NCBI GenBank assembly: GCA_027604185.1
Contig: JADGKB010000074.1
Location: 1 to 64,000, forward strand
DNA: 64,000 nt
Direction: 5' to 3'
From: Boothiomyces macroporosus
Taxonomy: Eukaryota > Chytridiomycota > Chytridiomycetes > Rhizophydiales > Terramycetaceae
The notes under the pieces were generated by a model, which saw nothing but the letters and a program-made list of their open reading frames with translations, did no database searches and was not told where the DNA came from. This document shows, piece by piece, positions 1-10,084 of this stretch. Made by a program: the position numbers and the translations under genes. Every line of letters starts with the position of its first letter. The first letter of the stretch is position 1.

Positions 1-30
1 GAAAAGTTTATTGAAATCTATGAAAAGGAT

Positions 31-1062
31 CTATTGGCAGTATTGCAAGCCATATTGGTCACCAGGTAGTCCTAAGGCAGACAGAGCAGTGTGGTAGTAG
101 TTTAATCTGGTCTGTCCAGCTTGCAGGTTGGAACCAGAGCCGCATTCGAATCCTCCATTTTGGATCTGGACGGATTTTCCGAAATAACCTTGTTGAACCA
201 AAGGATCAGAAACACTCCAGCTCCATACAAACATGGAACTGACCCAGTTGAGATTGATATCAGTTGCCACTTTATCGCAAGCACCCCAGTTGAGACCGCA
301 GCTTGAAGTAACATCAACCCCAGAGAATTGCTGAAGTTTGTTGTAGTTGTCCTGGCCAGTAAGCTGCATGAACCCTCTCCCAACCCATGGCTGGTAAGCC
401 GAGGCAGGGTAGTTGTAGCAAGTACCGTCTTGCACACAGTACTCTCTAGTGGCGGTAAAAGACGTTTCTTGCATGATATGAGCAAGCAACATGGCGATAT
501 GCAATGGCTTTGGGAACAAATTGGTGTGCGATTGAACCTGGTCGTAGAAAGCCTGGGCGACACTGCGATCAACTCCTCCGTTCAAAGACTTGATTGCACT
601 CCAGTAGCTGTCGACTGAATAACCATAAAGCCCGCTGCCTTGCGGTGGTGGTGGGGTGGTGCCAAAGCATGCACCGCATTTACATCCGTTTCCGCAATAA
701 TCAGCTGTAGTACCGCAGTATCCCCATTGAGACAGACATTCTCCAGGGCTGCATTGGCAGCTGCCGCCAGTATTTCCAGGTGGGTTGTTAATACCACAGA
801 TCACACCTTGCTTGTAGACCGCATTGTTTCTTCCCAGACCACCAGACTTGGCATAGCAAACACCCTGGTAGTAGGCATATTGAGTACAGCCTGACACAGA
901 TCGGCAGAATGCAGAGCAAGACGGCCCATCAGTTTGTTTGTTTGCAATGTCGTTTCCAGGAAAGTCACAGTCAGCAGCCCAGTCGCCGTTTTGGTCGCGA
1001 TTCCAGTCAATTGCTGCAACCAAAGTGACGATGGTGGCAATTAGAGCGTATCCAACGAGCAT
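31..1062 (-). CDS. Secreted GH19 chitinase with PAN-like module and CBM18
   Basis: A 343-residue intronless protein predicted to hydrolyse chitin outside the cell. A signal peptide (about residues 1-18) is followed by a cysteine-rich apple/PAN-like module (about 19-90, starting WNRDQNGDW), a hevein-type CBM18 chitin-binding domain (about 102-132, eight cysteines, CLSQWGYCGTTADYCG) and a GH19 catalytic domain (about 145-343). The catalytic domain shows the HIMQET segment, with the likely catalytic Glu, and WVGRGFMQLTG, the family's substrate-cleft motif. The ATG at 1062 is chosen because the signal peptide follows directly and a TATA box lies about 30 bp upstream. The gene is divergent from the CAP-protein gene at 1484, which shares the N-terminal module. 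GH19 is rarer than GH18 in fungi; a role in remodelling its own wall or digesting a host or prey wall is inference. Confidence 0.9.
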   Translation of the reverse strand: MLVGYALIATIVTLVAAIDWNRDQNGDWAADCDFPGNDIANKQTDGPSCSAFCRSVSGCTQYAYYQGVCYAKSGGLGRNNAVYKQGVICGINNPPGNTGGSCQCSPGECLSQWGYCGTTADYCGNGCKCGACFGTTPPPPQGSGLYGYSVDSYWSAIKSLNGGVDRSVAQAFYDQVQSHTNLFPKPLHIAMLLAHIMQETSFTATREYCVQDGTCYNYPASAYQPWVGRGFMQLTGQDNYNKLQQFSGVDVTSSCGLNWGACDKVATDINLNWVSSMFVWSWSVSDPLVQQGYFGKSVQIQNGGFECGSGSNLQAGQTRLNYYHTALSALGLPGDQYGLQYCQ

Positions 1063-1091
1063 GATTGTATGTATCCTTGATGTATTGCCTG

Positions 1092-1099
1092 TATTTATA
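1092..1099 (-). promoter_or_regulatory. TATA box of the chitinase gene
   Basis: TATAAATA read on the minus strand, 30-37 bp before the chitinase ATG. The 421-bp spacer 1063-1483 between the two divergent secreted-protein genes holds this box and its partner at 1444, and I see no gene in it. Confidence 0.5.
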
Positions 1100-1443
1100 T
1101 TTCAGCACCCTTTAACACCCTTGAAATAGCTCCCTTTGGCATGTTTTGAATAGGGTCCAGCCGCAGCTAGATGTGGGCACAAATCCAACTGTCTTTGCCA
1201 GAACAACTACAGAGAATGGTTCCATGGCATATACACCAGCAGTGGGGCCTTTTTAACACCAGTAAATGAAAGCAGCTGAACAATTTTTTGAAATGTTAGG
1301 GTCCAGTATAGAACTTTCCAACAAATTTGGGAAACCTCGCAACTACAGTAAACCCTTGAGAATACAGGGAACCTCTTTCCTCTATGAACTGTTTTAAAGG
1401 GTTTAATAGCGAATTCGGAAGGGTCAATCACAGACACTTCCAA

Positions 1444-1452
1444 TATAAATAG
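1444..1452 (+). promoter_or_regulatory. TATA box of the CAP-protein gene
   Basis: TATAAATAG, 32-40 bp before the ATG at 1484. It mirrors the box that serves the divergent chitinase gene. Confidence 0.5.
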
Positions 1453-1483
1453 CTCACTATTCTTTCATCTAGCCACAATCAAA

Positions 1484-2164
1484 ATGTTCTCTACTGCTTT
1501 AATCTTTGCTTCAATCGCTTCTGCTCAAATCCAATGGAACAGAGACCAAAACGGAGACTGGGCTTCCGACTGTGATTTCCCTGGAAACGACATTTCTTGG
1601 CAGCAAACTCAAGGGCCAGACTGCTCTGCTTATTGTCGCTCTGTTTCTGGCTGCACCCAATACGCTTACTACCAAGGATGGTGCTATGCAAAGTCTGGCG
1701 GATTAGGAAGAGGAAATGCCGTCTACAAACAAGGTGTTACCTGTGGAATCAACAACCCGCCATCCAGCCCACCCCCATCAGGACCAAATGGAGACATTGG
1801 GAATGCAGTCAACTTGATGAACAACCTCAGAGGAAGTCTCGGTGTCAGCCCTCTTTCATACGACAATGGACTCCAATCTGGTGCACAAAACCAAGCCAAT
1901 TCATTGGCGAGCCAAAACTGCAAATTGGACCATCAAGGGCAAGTGTCAAACCTGTTTGCAATCTACGGTATCGATGGAATTCCAGGGGACATGTTTACTT
2001 CCTCTGCTAATGGTTGGATTGGCGAAGGGCCAGGTCCTTATCCTGACCATGGTCACTACAACCTCATTGCAAACCAAGCTGGATGGAATGTCAACAGGGT
2101 TGGGTGTGCCGCCGCTTACAATTCCAACCAGCGCTGCGCAGTTGTCTCCTGTTTCTACGCATAG
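1484..2164 (+). CDS. Secreted CAP/SCP/PR-1 protein with PAN-like module
   Basis: A 226-residue intronless secreted protein. The signal peptide (about 1-14, ending ASAQ) is followed by the same cysteine-rich module as the neighbouring chitinase (about 17-92; roughly 12 differences in 78 aligned residues), a short Pro/Ser linker, and a CAP (cysteine-rich secretory/PR-1) domain from about 105 to the end. CAP features are NLMNNLRGSLGVSPLSYD, the ANSLASQNCKLDH segment with a conserved His, GPYPDHGHYNLIA, and a cysteine-rich end (CAVVSCFYA). CAP proteins act outside the cell, often in sterol binding or host interaction; the role here is unknown. The shared module suggests exon shuffling or recent duplication, and a common target such as wall glycan (inference). 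A TATA box lies 32-40 bp upstream. Confidence 0.85.
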   Translation: MFSTALIFASIASAQIQWNRDQNGDWASDCDFPGNDISWQQTQGPDCSAYCRSVSGCTQYAYYQGWCYAKSGGLGRGNAVYKQGVTCGINNPPSSPPPSGPNGDIGNAVNLMNNLRGSLGVSPLSYDNGLQSGAQNQANSLASQNCKLDHQGQVSNLFAIYGIDGIPGDMFTSSANGWIGEGPGPYPDHGHYNLIANQAGWNVNRVGCAAAYNSNQRCAVVSCFYA

Positions 2165-2179
2165 AATAAACTATAATTT

Positions 2180-2826
2180 TTACACACTTTTATTGTCTAT
2201 TAGATTTCTAATCTTCTTTGTATCGCCTTTTATTCTACCATTGAAAACAAGCAGCAGAATTTCGTACTCGATTTCATAGTCAAACTCAACAAGAATGCAA
2301 TCAATAAGTGACAGTTTTGCAATTGAGCGTGTGTTTGTAATCCATTCAATTGATGAATCTGTCAATTGCGCAAGTCTATTCAGCTCCCAGTTCTTTAATC
2401 TTGGGCAACTTTGCGCGATCGAGATGATATCTTTATCCTTCAGTTGTTTGCAACCACTGAGATCAATGGAAAGCAGGCCTTTTGCGAATATGGTCAGCGG
2501 GGATATATCCGTGATATTCACACTGAGTTATAATGATATTACCAATCAGTTAACTCTAGGTACATTACTCTATTTATAGCTGGTACTATTGAATTAAATT
2601 TGTCGTTGCAGATCAATCTCATTCGTTCATCATCCATTATGGAGGAGAGTGGACTTAGAATTATTCCAGTCTGGAATTGGCGATCATCCCATTGGTTAAT
2701 TAATAATTACGTTATTCGCCGGAATGCTTTGCATACCCTGGATATTGTCCCCAAGTCGGATTTCAACTTGCTAAAGATTAATTGAAGCAGCTCGTTTGGA
2801 AGTTGGAGGATGTTCACGATTGGCAT
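2180..2826 (-). CDS. F-box protein with leucine-rich repeats (AMN1/FBXL type)
   Basis: Three exons give 189 residues: 2826..2711, 2653..2543 and 2522..2180. The N-terminus is an F-box (LPNELLQLIFSKL, then SRVCKAF), so the product is probably the substrate receptor of an SCF ubiquitin ligase. AMN1-type leucine-rich repeats follow (YLELTDCVNITD, SIDLSGCKQLKDKDI). The second intron, 2523..2542, is the usual 20 nt. The first, 2654..2710, is 57 nt, long for this genome; its acceptor was chosen because it joins the F-box to the first LRR in frame, so that junction is the least certain part. The gene ends 15 bp from the stop of the convergent CAP gene. Confidence 0.7.
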
Positions 2827-2934
2827 GGATACTTTGCTGCATGGAAAAATTGATAAAGTCCTTGATCAATCAAATGAATTTCCTTTTTATTTCAGAGCGG
2901 GCGAAATGGGTTTCTATTATTTCGGACATCAGCA

Positions 2935-5229
2935 ATGAGCATCTTGCAGAATGACGAAAGTGGCCAGACGGTTGTCGAAAACAAGGAGAACGGGAACAAC
3001 GAGCAGGCTGAAAGAGGTTCACCGGTAAAGGCGGTATCGCATATCCCAACAAAACTACCTGGGATCAATCGTGCTGCTCAACCAAAAACAGTCGCTACAG
3101 ATGAAGAGGATTTTGTTGTTCACAGCACTGGAACAAAACGTAAAGCGGACGACATGGAGGAAAAGAATCTCAAGAAAGGCAAAGCCGCTCCTCCAAAATC
3201 TAAAATTACAAAGGAACCCCCAGCTGGAAAGAAAGTCGCTCCAAGAACGAGCAGGACAGTCACTAAACCTCCAGTACCGAGACAATCAGTTGCTGCACGT
3301 CCAATAGCAGCTCCAAAGACTGCTGCAACTAAATCTGCTACTGCAAGTAAATTATCCACCACCACTGCACCACCAAAACCTCCAGTTTCAAAATCTATTG
3401 CACCAGTTCAACGATCCGGCTCAGTAGGACCTCCACCTGCGAAAAAAAAGAGGGCTGCATATGATGTAAAAGGAAGACTTCAAGATCTAGAAGAACAACA
3501 TGAATATACACACTTGCAACTGACTGAATCTAACGGTTTGATTAAAATTATGACTGATAAGCTCGAGCACAGCCAAAAAACCAGTACATATAATTAATAC
3601 TAGTTTCTGATCTCTTGCAATTCAAGACCAATCTAGAAACAACAGTTCAGGTTAAAGAGCAGGAAAAGTCAATCGTTGAAAAAGAGCTCCAATCCGTTGC
3701 GTCAGTTCAAAACGTAATTTGCAATAACTATAGGAAATGAAGGAAAAGTATGAGAATCAAATCAAAGATTTTGAAAAGCAAGTGGAGGAATACAAGAGGA
3801 AAATAAAGGAATTGGAAGCAGAGCTAGAAGGTGCAAGATCAGAGATATCTACTTTTAAAATTACAATCTCTCAATTAAACGCTGCCAAATTTGCAATTGA
3901 AAACAAAGTTTCTTTATTGCAATCAAAGAATGAGGTAAACTGTATTAAAACAGGAATCTGACGAACTCTGTAAAACTAGATTGGAAAAGATTAAAGATTT
4001 GGAAACCAATAATGCTCAATTAATGGAAACAATTGCTCAAATGGAGGATAAATTGAGAAAGGAGGAGTCAATTCGAAGAGCACTTCACAACACTATTCAA
4101 GAATTGAAGGGAAATATCAGAGTATTCTGTAGGATGCGTCCTCTACTTGGGGAAGAAATTACCAAAAATGATGAGAGTTTGTGTCAAATCAACTTTCCTG
4201 AAACTGAAAATTCTATTGAATTAGTGCAATACTTGGTATATCATTCTTAATATCAGGAAAATGCTGCTGGAAACAAAACAAACGCTAAAACAACTCCTTT
4301 CCAGTTTGACAAAGTTTTCCAACCAACAGCCAGTCAGGCTGAAGTGTTCAGCGAAATCTCGCAACTGGTTCAATCCGCATTAGATGGATACAATGTGTGC
4401 ATTTTTGCTTATGGGCAAACTGGATCAGGGAAAACCTTCACTATGGAAGGCCCTCCAAAAGTGAACGGAATAGATGATCCAAATACTGGAATGATTCCCA
4501 GAGCAGTTCAGCAGATATTCACTCATGCAGAAGAGTTGAAAGAAAAGGGTTGGGAGTACACAATGGAAGCGCAATACCTTGAAATTTACAATGAAACAAT
4601 TCGAGATCTTTTAACAAAAGATGATGGATCTAAACCACATGATATCAAGCATGATCACCAAAATGACTCTACGCATGTTACAAATACCACCAATGGTAGT
4701 TCATCTTTAATCTAGTCATGGTAACTTGCCCTGATGAAGTATTTGTGCTTTTAGCGAAGGCTGGTAGTAACAGAGCAGTTGCAGCAACAAATTGCAACGA
4801 AAGATCATCCAGAAGTCACAGTGTCTTTACTTTGAAATTAACAGGAACCAATCCTTTAACGGAAGAATCCAGTTGCGGGGTATTGAATTTGGTGGACTTG
4901 GCTGGATCGGAAAGATTGAATTCTAGCGGCTCTACTGGAGAAAGACTAAAAGAAACGCAGAGTATCAACAAAAGCTTGAGCAGTCTCTCTGATGTTATCA
5001 ATGCGCTTGGTCAGGATCAAAAACATATTCCATACAGGAACTCCAAGCTCACGTATCTATTACAAAACTCCTTGGGTGGTAACAGCAAGACATTAATGTT
5101 TGTGAATATTTCGCCAGCAACTGCAAGTTTTACTGAAACTTTGTCCTCGTTACGCTTTGCAACTAAAGTAATTAAATTTAACCTTAGGTCAATAATTGTG
5201 AGATTGGAACTGCCAAGAAGCAAAAGTAA
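2935..5229 (+). CDS. Kinesin-14 (C-terminal motor kinesin, KAR3/HSET type)
   Basis: Seven exons encode 724 residues. The introns are 3584..3603, 3714..3733, 3935..3953, 4236..4256, 4696..4715 and 5168..5187, all 19-21 nt. Order: a basic Lys/Pro/Ala-rich tail (about 1-190) for microtubule or nuclear binding, a long coiled coil (about 190-350), the kinesin-14 neck ([15 protein letters not shown]), then the motor to the C-terminus. Motor motifs seen: P-loop [11 protein letters not shown], switch [11 protein letters not shown], switch [12 protein letters not shown], and the closing [14 protein letters not shown]. The neck before the motor and the motor at the C-terminus place it in the minus-end-directed kinesin-14 family, which works in spindle assembly. 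The last splice is well supported because it restores [13 protein letters not shown]. Confidence 0.93.
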
Positions 5230-5270
5230 GTTTTCAATATAATTTAATATTTTGAATTGTTTGTTTATCC

Positions 5271-5662
5271 ATGAATCCTCTCACGGTAGCACCAAAAGCA
5301 GACGGAAAGAACCCATTCACAATCATTTGCTACATATGTGGAAGAGAATACGGCTCTAAATCTATAGATATTCACGAAAAGAACTGTATGGAGAAATGGG
5401 AGAAGCAGCAGCGCGAACTACCAAAGAATTTACGCACTGCAAGACCTCAAAAGCCAGTTCCACTTCCTGGACTTCCTGATAAATCCCAAGACAAACAAGC
5501 TTATAACGATGCTGCATTCAATGAATACGCCAATAATTCTCGTGTGGAATGCGAGGTATGTCACCGCAAGGTAATGCATTGTTTATATAGTTTGCTCCTG
5601 ATTCCCTTGTAAAGCATGCGCGGGCATGCAAACCAGGTGGGCTATTTGACAAAAAGAAATAG
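5271..5662 (+). CDS. ZC2HC1-type (zf-C2HC5) zinc protein
   Basis: A 123-residue protein from two exons with a 20-nt intron at 5571..5590. Two C2HC zinc motifs are visible: CYICGREYGSKSIDIHEKNC at about residues 22-41 and CEVCHRKFAPDSLVKHARAC near the C-terminus; the second is completed only after splicing. Spacing and layout match the ZC2HC1/ZNF474 family, which is abundant in ciliated eukaryotes and often linked to cilia or sperm, though its biochemical role is poorly defined. The gene starts 41 bp after the kinesin stop on the same strand. The flagellar link is inference, supported by other ciliary genes in the window. Confidence 0.8.
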
Positions 5663-6247
5663 AAATGCATTACCATTCATTTAATTATGTAGATCTGTTT
5701 TTCCCTTCCGATTCTGTGCACACTAGCTTATGATCGTTTTTAGATCTGTGGGTGACAATGTCATTCTACCCCTCAAGAAAATAGAGGATTCCGTTAACGA
5801 TTAATCAAACAAACTGACGACCAAAAATACTCTGTGAATGGAACTCGCATTTGATTTCATGTGAGAATTTAATTAGAATTTCTCCGACTAATTCCCGATG
5901 ATTTTCATCAATTGCCATTTTAGTCAGCCGCAACTTGAGAGAGTTTGAAATTACCCCGAGAGCAAATAAGAGCCCACTGGAGAGTTGAATTGCGCATTGG
6001 GAATAATCAAACTAGAATGATTATTCCGCTTTATAAACCAAGGAATAATTTTGATTCAATCTTATTAGTCACCGCACAGCATCTTTGTGATGGCCCTTCG
6101 CCCCATGCGCTTTTTTGCCTTTTGCGTTCCAAGGGTGCAAAGTCTTTGTATAGCCCCTCTTGACAGGGGTAAAGTGTCTTTGGCCGAGTCATAGACTATA
6201 AATTCAAAAAGACAATTTAAAAATAATTTTGAAAATTATACCGCACC
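5663..6247. other. Intergenic region
   Basis: 585 bp between the zinc protein and the RGS gene. Short open frames exist but lack recognisable sequence or plausible start context. No RNA gene or repeat was seen. It presumably holds the RGS promoter. Confidence 0.4.
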
Positions 6248-7416
6248 ATGTTGGATATGTACGAAAAATCTGAACGTCATTTATTCGCTGTCAGTCTCAC
6301 AGACGAATATTTGTTTACAAAGTTTGTAGAGCACAATTCAGTAAGAATTCAAAGTAACCGTAGAATAATGTAATTGCTCAGAACCGCATCCTGTTTTTTG
6401 AAACTGTGGAATCATTGTTGGATATGGTGTTGCCAAAATCTGCAGTTCGATGTCTTGATCGATTTCAACATCAGGTGGAAACCAATTCAAGCGATTACAA
6501 AAAGATGGTGTTTCCTGATGATATGACCAGAAACGTACATCAGATTTGTCTCACTTATCTTGTAGCTGATGCGCCTCTAGATCTAAGCTTAGATCAAAAG
6601 ATTGTAAATGTAGCGGCAATGCGCGCTTCTCTATCTCCGATCCCAATCAATATCTTTGACGAAGTATTGGATGCAGTTGTAATGTCTCTGTATGAAGAAG
6701 ACTATCATTCATTCGCATTAAAATACAATTTGGATATCCAATTGGCCAATGTGCAATCGCTACCTTCACCAAATGATACTGAGCCAATGGACGACAGCGA
6801 TCACGATCTCCATTATGACGACCCTGCTCAATATTACAGATCAGATTTTGATGAAGATAGACAATCACTTCATCACCAGACCTCATCTATTTTAGCGTAT
6901 ATTCACGATACTTGTCCATCTATTTATTCGGATATACCTCTTTCACCTCGTACTGAAATTGCTGATGATGAATTCTCTGTCGGAAACGAAATTTGGGGCT
7001 TTTACGAACCAGAAAAACCTTATGATCCTCTTCCACTTGACTTTCAATCAAAACGCACAGACAGCATGATTTTGTCACAATTGGAAGTCAACAGAATTAA
7101 CGCGCATTCTGTGGCCAGTGCCAACGTAAAGCCTGCACTGTTAGCTATTGTAAAGGATACTAGAAGCAACTCGCTTACTCCATCAGAAAGATCAATCGAA
7201 ACTGCTGGTGAAACTTTGTATTCTCCAGCTGGATCTCCACCTGCAGAACGACCGCCGCTTCCAGTACCTGAAGAATTGGTTCAACCAAGGATTAGTTCAA
7301 TGTCAGCATCTGACAAATCTGTAAAACCAGCTGTAACTAAATCGCCTTCGGCTCATCCACCAAAAAAGCTAAAGAAAGTCATTCGCAACTCTTTCAGAAA
7401 ATATTTTACTGCCTAG
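6248..7416 (+). CDS. RGS-domain protein (regulator of G-protein signalling)
   Basis: The N-terminal half is an RGS domain, which speeds GTP hydrolysis by heterotrimeric G-alpha subunits. Visible features: LFAVSLTDEYLFTKFVEHNS, NRILFFETVESLL, YLVADAPLDLSLDQK, IFDEVLDAVVMSLYEEDY and HSFALKYN, in the order and spacing of the nine-helix fold. The C-terminal half is acidic, then Ser/Pro-rich, and ends in a basic stretch (KKLKKVIRNSFRKYF) that could contact membrane. The ATG at 6248 opens the domain. One intron starts at 6341 and ends at either 6363 (23 nt) or 6381 (41 nt); both keep the frame, giving 381 or 375 residues. A receptor partner is not in the window. Confidence 0.75.
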
Positions 7417-7454
7417 TGTCATATATTGTAATATAATCATAATTTTATTGAAAA

Positions 7455-7775
7455 TCAAATGAATTGTTGGCGTTCTTGTTGATTTGGTGTCCAAAAAGGC
7501 TCCTGCAGCTTCCTGATTACTTTGGATAGCCAAGGCTCTTTTAGCACCTTTTTAGCATCAATACAGTTCAAAATTTTCAATGCACTTTCCCGATCAAACG
7601 AATCAATAAATTTTGGGTCATAAAACGCGGTTAGCTTGCTCTTCAACAACAGATTAATAGAATCCTTTTCTTTTTTCAATACTGCAAGCAGATAGATTTG
7701 CTTCAAGGCATCTTCAGGTAGCGTCGAAAACCCAATTTCCACTTGAATGGCAGAGCAACTGACGCCGGTAAGCAT
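7455..7775 (-). pseudogene. Partial duplicate of the adjacent membrane-protein gene
   Basis: About 106 residues. The region from VEIGFSTLPEDALKQIYLLA onward matches the cytoplasmic C-terminal part of the neighbouring protein at 7859-8656 (there IEFGILPETALQQIYLLA), including the later IDSFDRESALKILN versus VNSFDKSNSLQV match. The membrane segments are missing: the homology begins abruptly about 80 bp after the parent's stop. It is either a truncated tandem copy (favoured) or a short gene with its own ATG at 7775. The sequences have diverged well beyond a recent duplication, yet the frame is intact, so it may still be expressed. Confidence 0.5.
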
Positions 7776-7858
7776 ATAGATTCCTTACGATCATTGGTTT
7801 AGTTTGTTTTTGAAAAAGTTTTAGCCCCAAAAATTTGGCAATGGTGATGACAAAACCC

Positions 7859-8656
7859 CTACACTCCATGAATTCCCACACCACTGAATCTTAATGAAAT
7901 CTCTCCAAGCGAATCCTGCTGCTCTATTTTACAAATTGCCCCACACACCTGCAAACTGTTACTTTTGTCGAATGAGTTCACCAATGACTGGTCAAAGACC
8001 AAATCAAGCGGTTTATCATGTGCATCATAATCCTGATTCATGAATAGAGCGAGCAAGTATATTTGCTGAAGAGCCGTCTCTGGTAAAATACCAAATTCAA
8101 TCTTCACCGGGAAATCTTGCTTTACTCTTCGAAAACATAAGCGACTACTCGAATCTTTCACCTCTTTAATAGCGACAGCCACCAGAAATATGAAATTCGC
8201 GAAAAACACAATGAATTTAAACACATCAATTCCTACGGCAGATTGAAATATCGCGATGCATCCAGCGACAGCAAATATTATGAACACTATGCATTTCAAG
8301 ATATTGAATAATTTGTGAAAAGGTGACTTTTGGTACTGATGAATTTGGACGAAATAGTTGAACGTTGGCTTGTCATATCCGCTTCCATAGTATATCGCAA
8401 GTGCGCATTCAAAGAAAAAGCAAAAAGTCAAGTAGCTAAAGTAAAGATATACCACTGTTTGTCCAAAGTTGGTTGAATGGAAAAATAGGGTTGTGAGTGA
8501 GGTATCACAAGTGTATTCCTCTCTATAAAATACAGCACAGTCAAACGCGGTATTTGGATTACCTGCTAATATCCCTGTCACTATTAGGAGATACGCAGAG
8601 ATGTAAATTTGCAAGTGTCCTCTGTAGGAATACAAGTTGCGCGTTATCATTGACAT
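7859..8656 (-). CDS. Four-pass membrane protein of unknown function
   Basis: About 265 residues from the first in-frame ATG (8656); the frame is open further upstream but without ATG, so an upstream exon is possible. Hydrophobic segments lie at about residues 15-32 (YISAYLLIVTGILAG), 60-85 (YLYFSYLTFCFFFECALAI), 115-135 (CIVFIIFAVAGCIAIF) and 143-165 (FIVFFANFIFLVAVAI). A cytosolic-type tail of about 90 residues follows, and part of it is duplicated in the next gene downstream. I recognise no family. The tail has no cysteine motif or obvious enzyme signature. Confidence 0.6.
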   Translation of the reverse strand: MSMITRNLYSYRGHLQIYISAYLLIVTGILAGNPNTAFDCAVFYREEYTCDTSLTTLFFHSTNFGQTVVYLYFSYLTFCFFFECALAIYYGSGYDKPTFNYFVQIHQYQKSPFHKLFNILKCIVFIIFAVAGCIAIFQSAVGIDVFKFIVFFANFIFLVAVAIKEVKDSSSRLCFRRVKQDFPVKIEFGILPETALQQIYLLALFMNQDYDAHDKPLDLVFDQSLVNSFDKSNSLQVCGAICKIEQQDSLGEISLRFSGVGIHGV

Positions 8657-8782
8657 TTTGGCGTCAAAGAATAAATCTGATATCTTATGCGTATCAGTTT
8701 CCAAAATAGAATATCAAGAAACTTGGCATTGACTAGTTATCTGTTCAAATAGATAAACGATTTGAAGTGATATGATGACTTT

Positions 8783-9805
8783 TTATTCAGGTATATAAGG
8801 TGTATTCACATACAAATGCGAGTCATCCGGGATTTTTGAATGCCAACTCAGGACAGAATCAATCAAAGCTCTTTCCGCAGTCTCTTCATCCATTAAATGC
8901 TGATATTCGTGCGGTTGAATGTATCCACGATCTATTGCAACCATTCGGTTAACAATTGCTCTGAATCTAATCAGCCTTTTTAATGGACGAGTTTCTGTTG
9001 GGAAATGTAAAGGCTTTCCATCATACTCTTCAAATGTAATTGCTTCAGGCTCGACAAAGATTAACTCTTTTGCAATCGATTGGTCAAGAATATGACAAAC
9101 AAATTCCTCCGTGTCTTCGTCAAATTCAATCAGGAGCTGTCCAGAATCATACTTTTCTTCAACGTGATCATGCAAAAGCAACATATTCTGAGGTGAATCT
9201 TTTGTGATGTCTGGAATATTCTCTACCAGTTGGATGAATTTCTGATCATTCCACGACGCTTGGTAAATATGCGATCGATGAATCACTTGAGTTGGAAACT
9301 CAATATTTGTTAGCATATCTCTAATAGTGTTTTCTTTATGCTTGCCATAATAGTACAGTATCGTTTCCGCTTTAAATTGCCTATAATCATCACTTCGTCT
9401 GTTTTTTTCGATTCTTCTGTTTTCCTTCAGAGTAGCCCTTTCTGAAGGAGTCAAAGAATATTCAGACGGATGCATAGAAGGTGGTGCTAGGGGGAATTTA
9501 GTAATTGCCGGCGATCTTTGTAAAAGCAATTCTCTTTCAGCAATTAATCGAGCAGTCTCCTGTTTCTTCAGTTCAATCATGGTCTGCTGCCTAGTGATCT
9601 CCAGCTTTGTTATTTCCAACAGGGTTAACTGTGCGTCCTTTAGCATTTTCCTGCAATCATCTTGTTCCTTTAGTAGCCTTAAATACTGGGGACTCGTCAA
9701 GTCATTTGGATGAGAAGCAGTGAATTTTCGATAATCATCTTCAGCCAACTTTAAGGCGTTTGTTACATGCAGTAAGGATGCTGTTGCTACTTCGATAGTG
9801 GTCAT
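8783..9805 (-). CDS. Hypothetical protein with N-terminal coiled coil
   Basis: A 340-residue intronless reading frame with a clear ATG at 9805. The first 110 residues are helical and charged, likely coiled coil, with repeated Leu/Glu/Lys/Arg (KLEITRQQTMIELKKQETAR). A basic stretch around 135-150 (ERATLKENRRIEKNRR) precedes an acidic mixed alpha/beta-looking region. I do not recognise the family; the layout resembles orphan proteins often expanded in zoosporic fungi. It is divergently oriented to CCDC61, with a spacer of about 280 bp. Confidence 0.6.
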   Translation of the reverse strand: MTTIEVATASLLHVTNALKLAEDDYRKFTASHPNDLTSPQYLRLLKEQDDCRKMLKDAQLTLLEITKLEITRQQTMIELKKQETARLIAERELLLQRSPAITKFPLAPPSMHPSEYSLTPSERATLKENRRIEKNRRSDDYRQFKAETILYYYGKHKENTIRDMLTNIEFPTQVIHRSHIYQASWNDQKFIQLVENIPDITKDSPQNMLLLHDHVEEKYDSGQLLIEFDEDTEEFVCHILDQSIAKELIFVEPEAITFEEYDGKPLHFPTETRPLKRLIRFRAIVNRMVAIDRGYIQPHEYQHLMDEETAERALIDSVLSWHSKIPDDSHLYVNTPYIPE

Positions 9806-10084
9806 TGAAAATGGGAGAAAGTTTCAGTTTCAGAAATATTTGCCTTTGATGAATCATAATCACAAATCAAAATATACCAACAGTTATATCAAGGTAAATC
9901 AACCCATTGGATTGTATCGCATCTTGTTCTTCACTACTATAAATGGCAGTGCGCTCTAGCCAGGCAGAAGGTTGAGGCAGAGATAAAGCAGAGGAAACAC
10001 TCTATCGAATCATGGTTATTTGGCATGGATTCAAGCTGCCTAATCATGCAGAAATTCTGCCTTCGCGTTTTTCAAATCTTTCAA

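Noticed and set aside
5945..6163. 72-codon frame between the zinc protein and the RGS gene
   Set aside because: No plausible ATG context or similarity; composition like other spacers.
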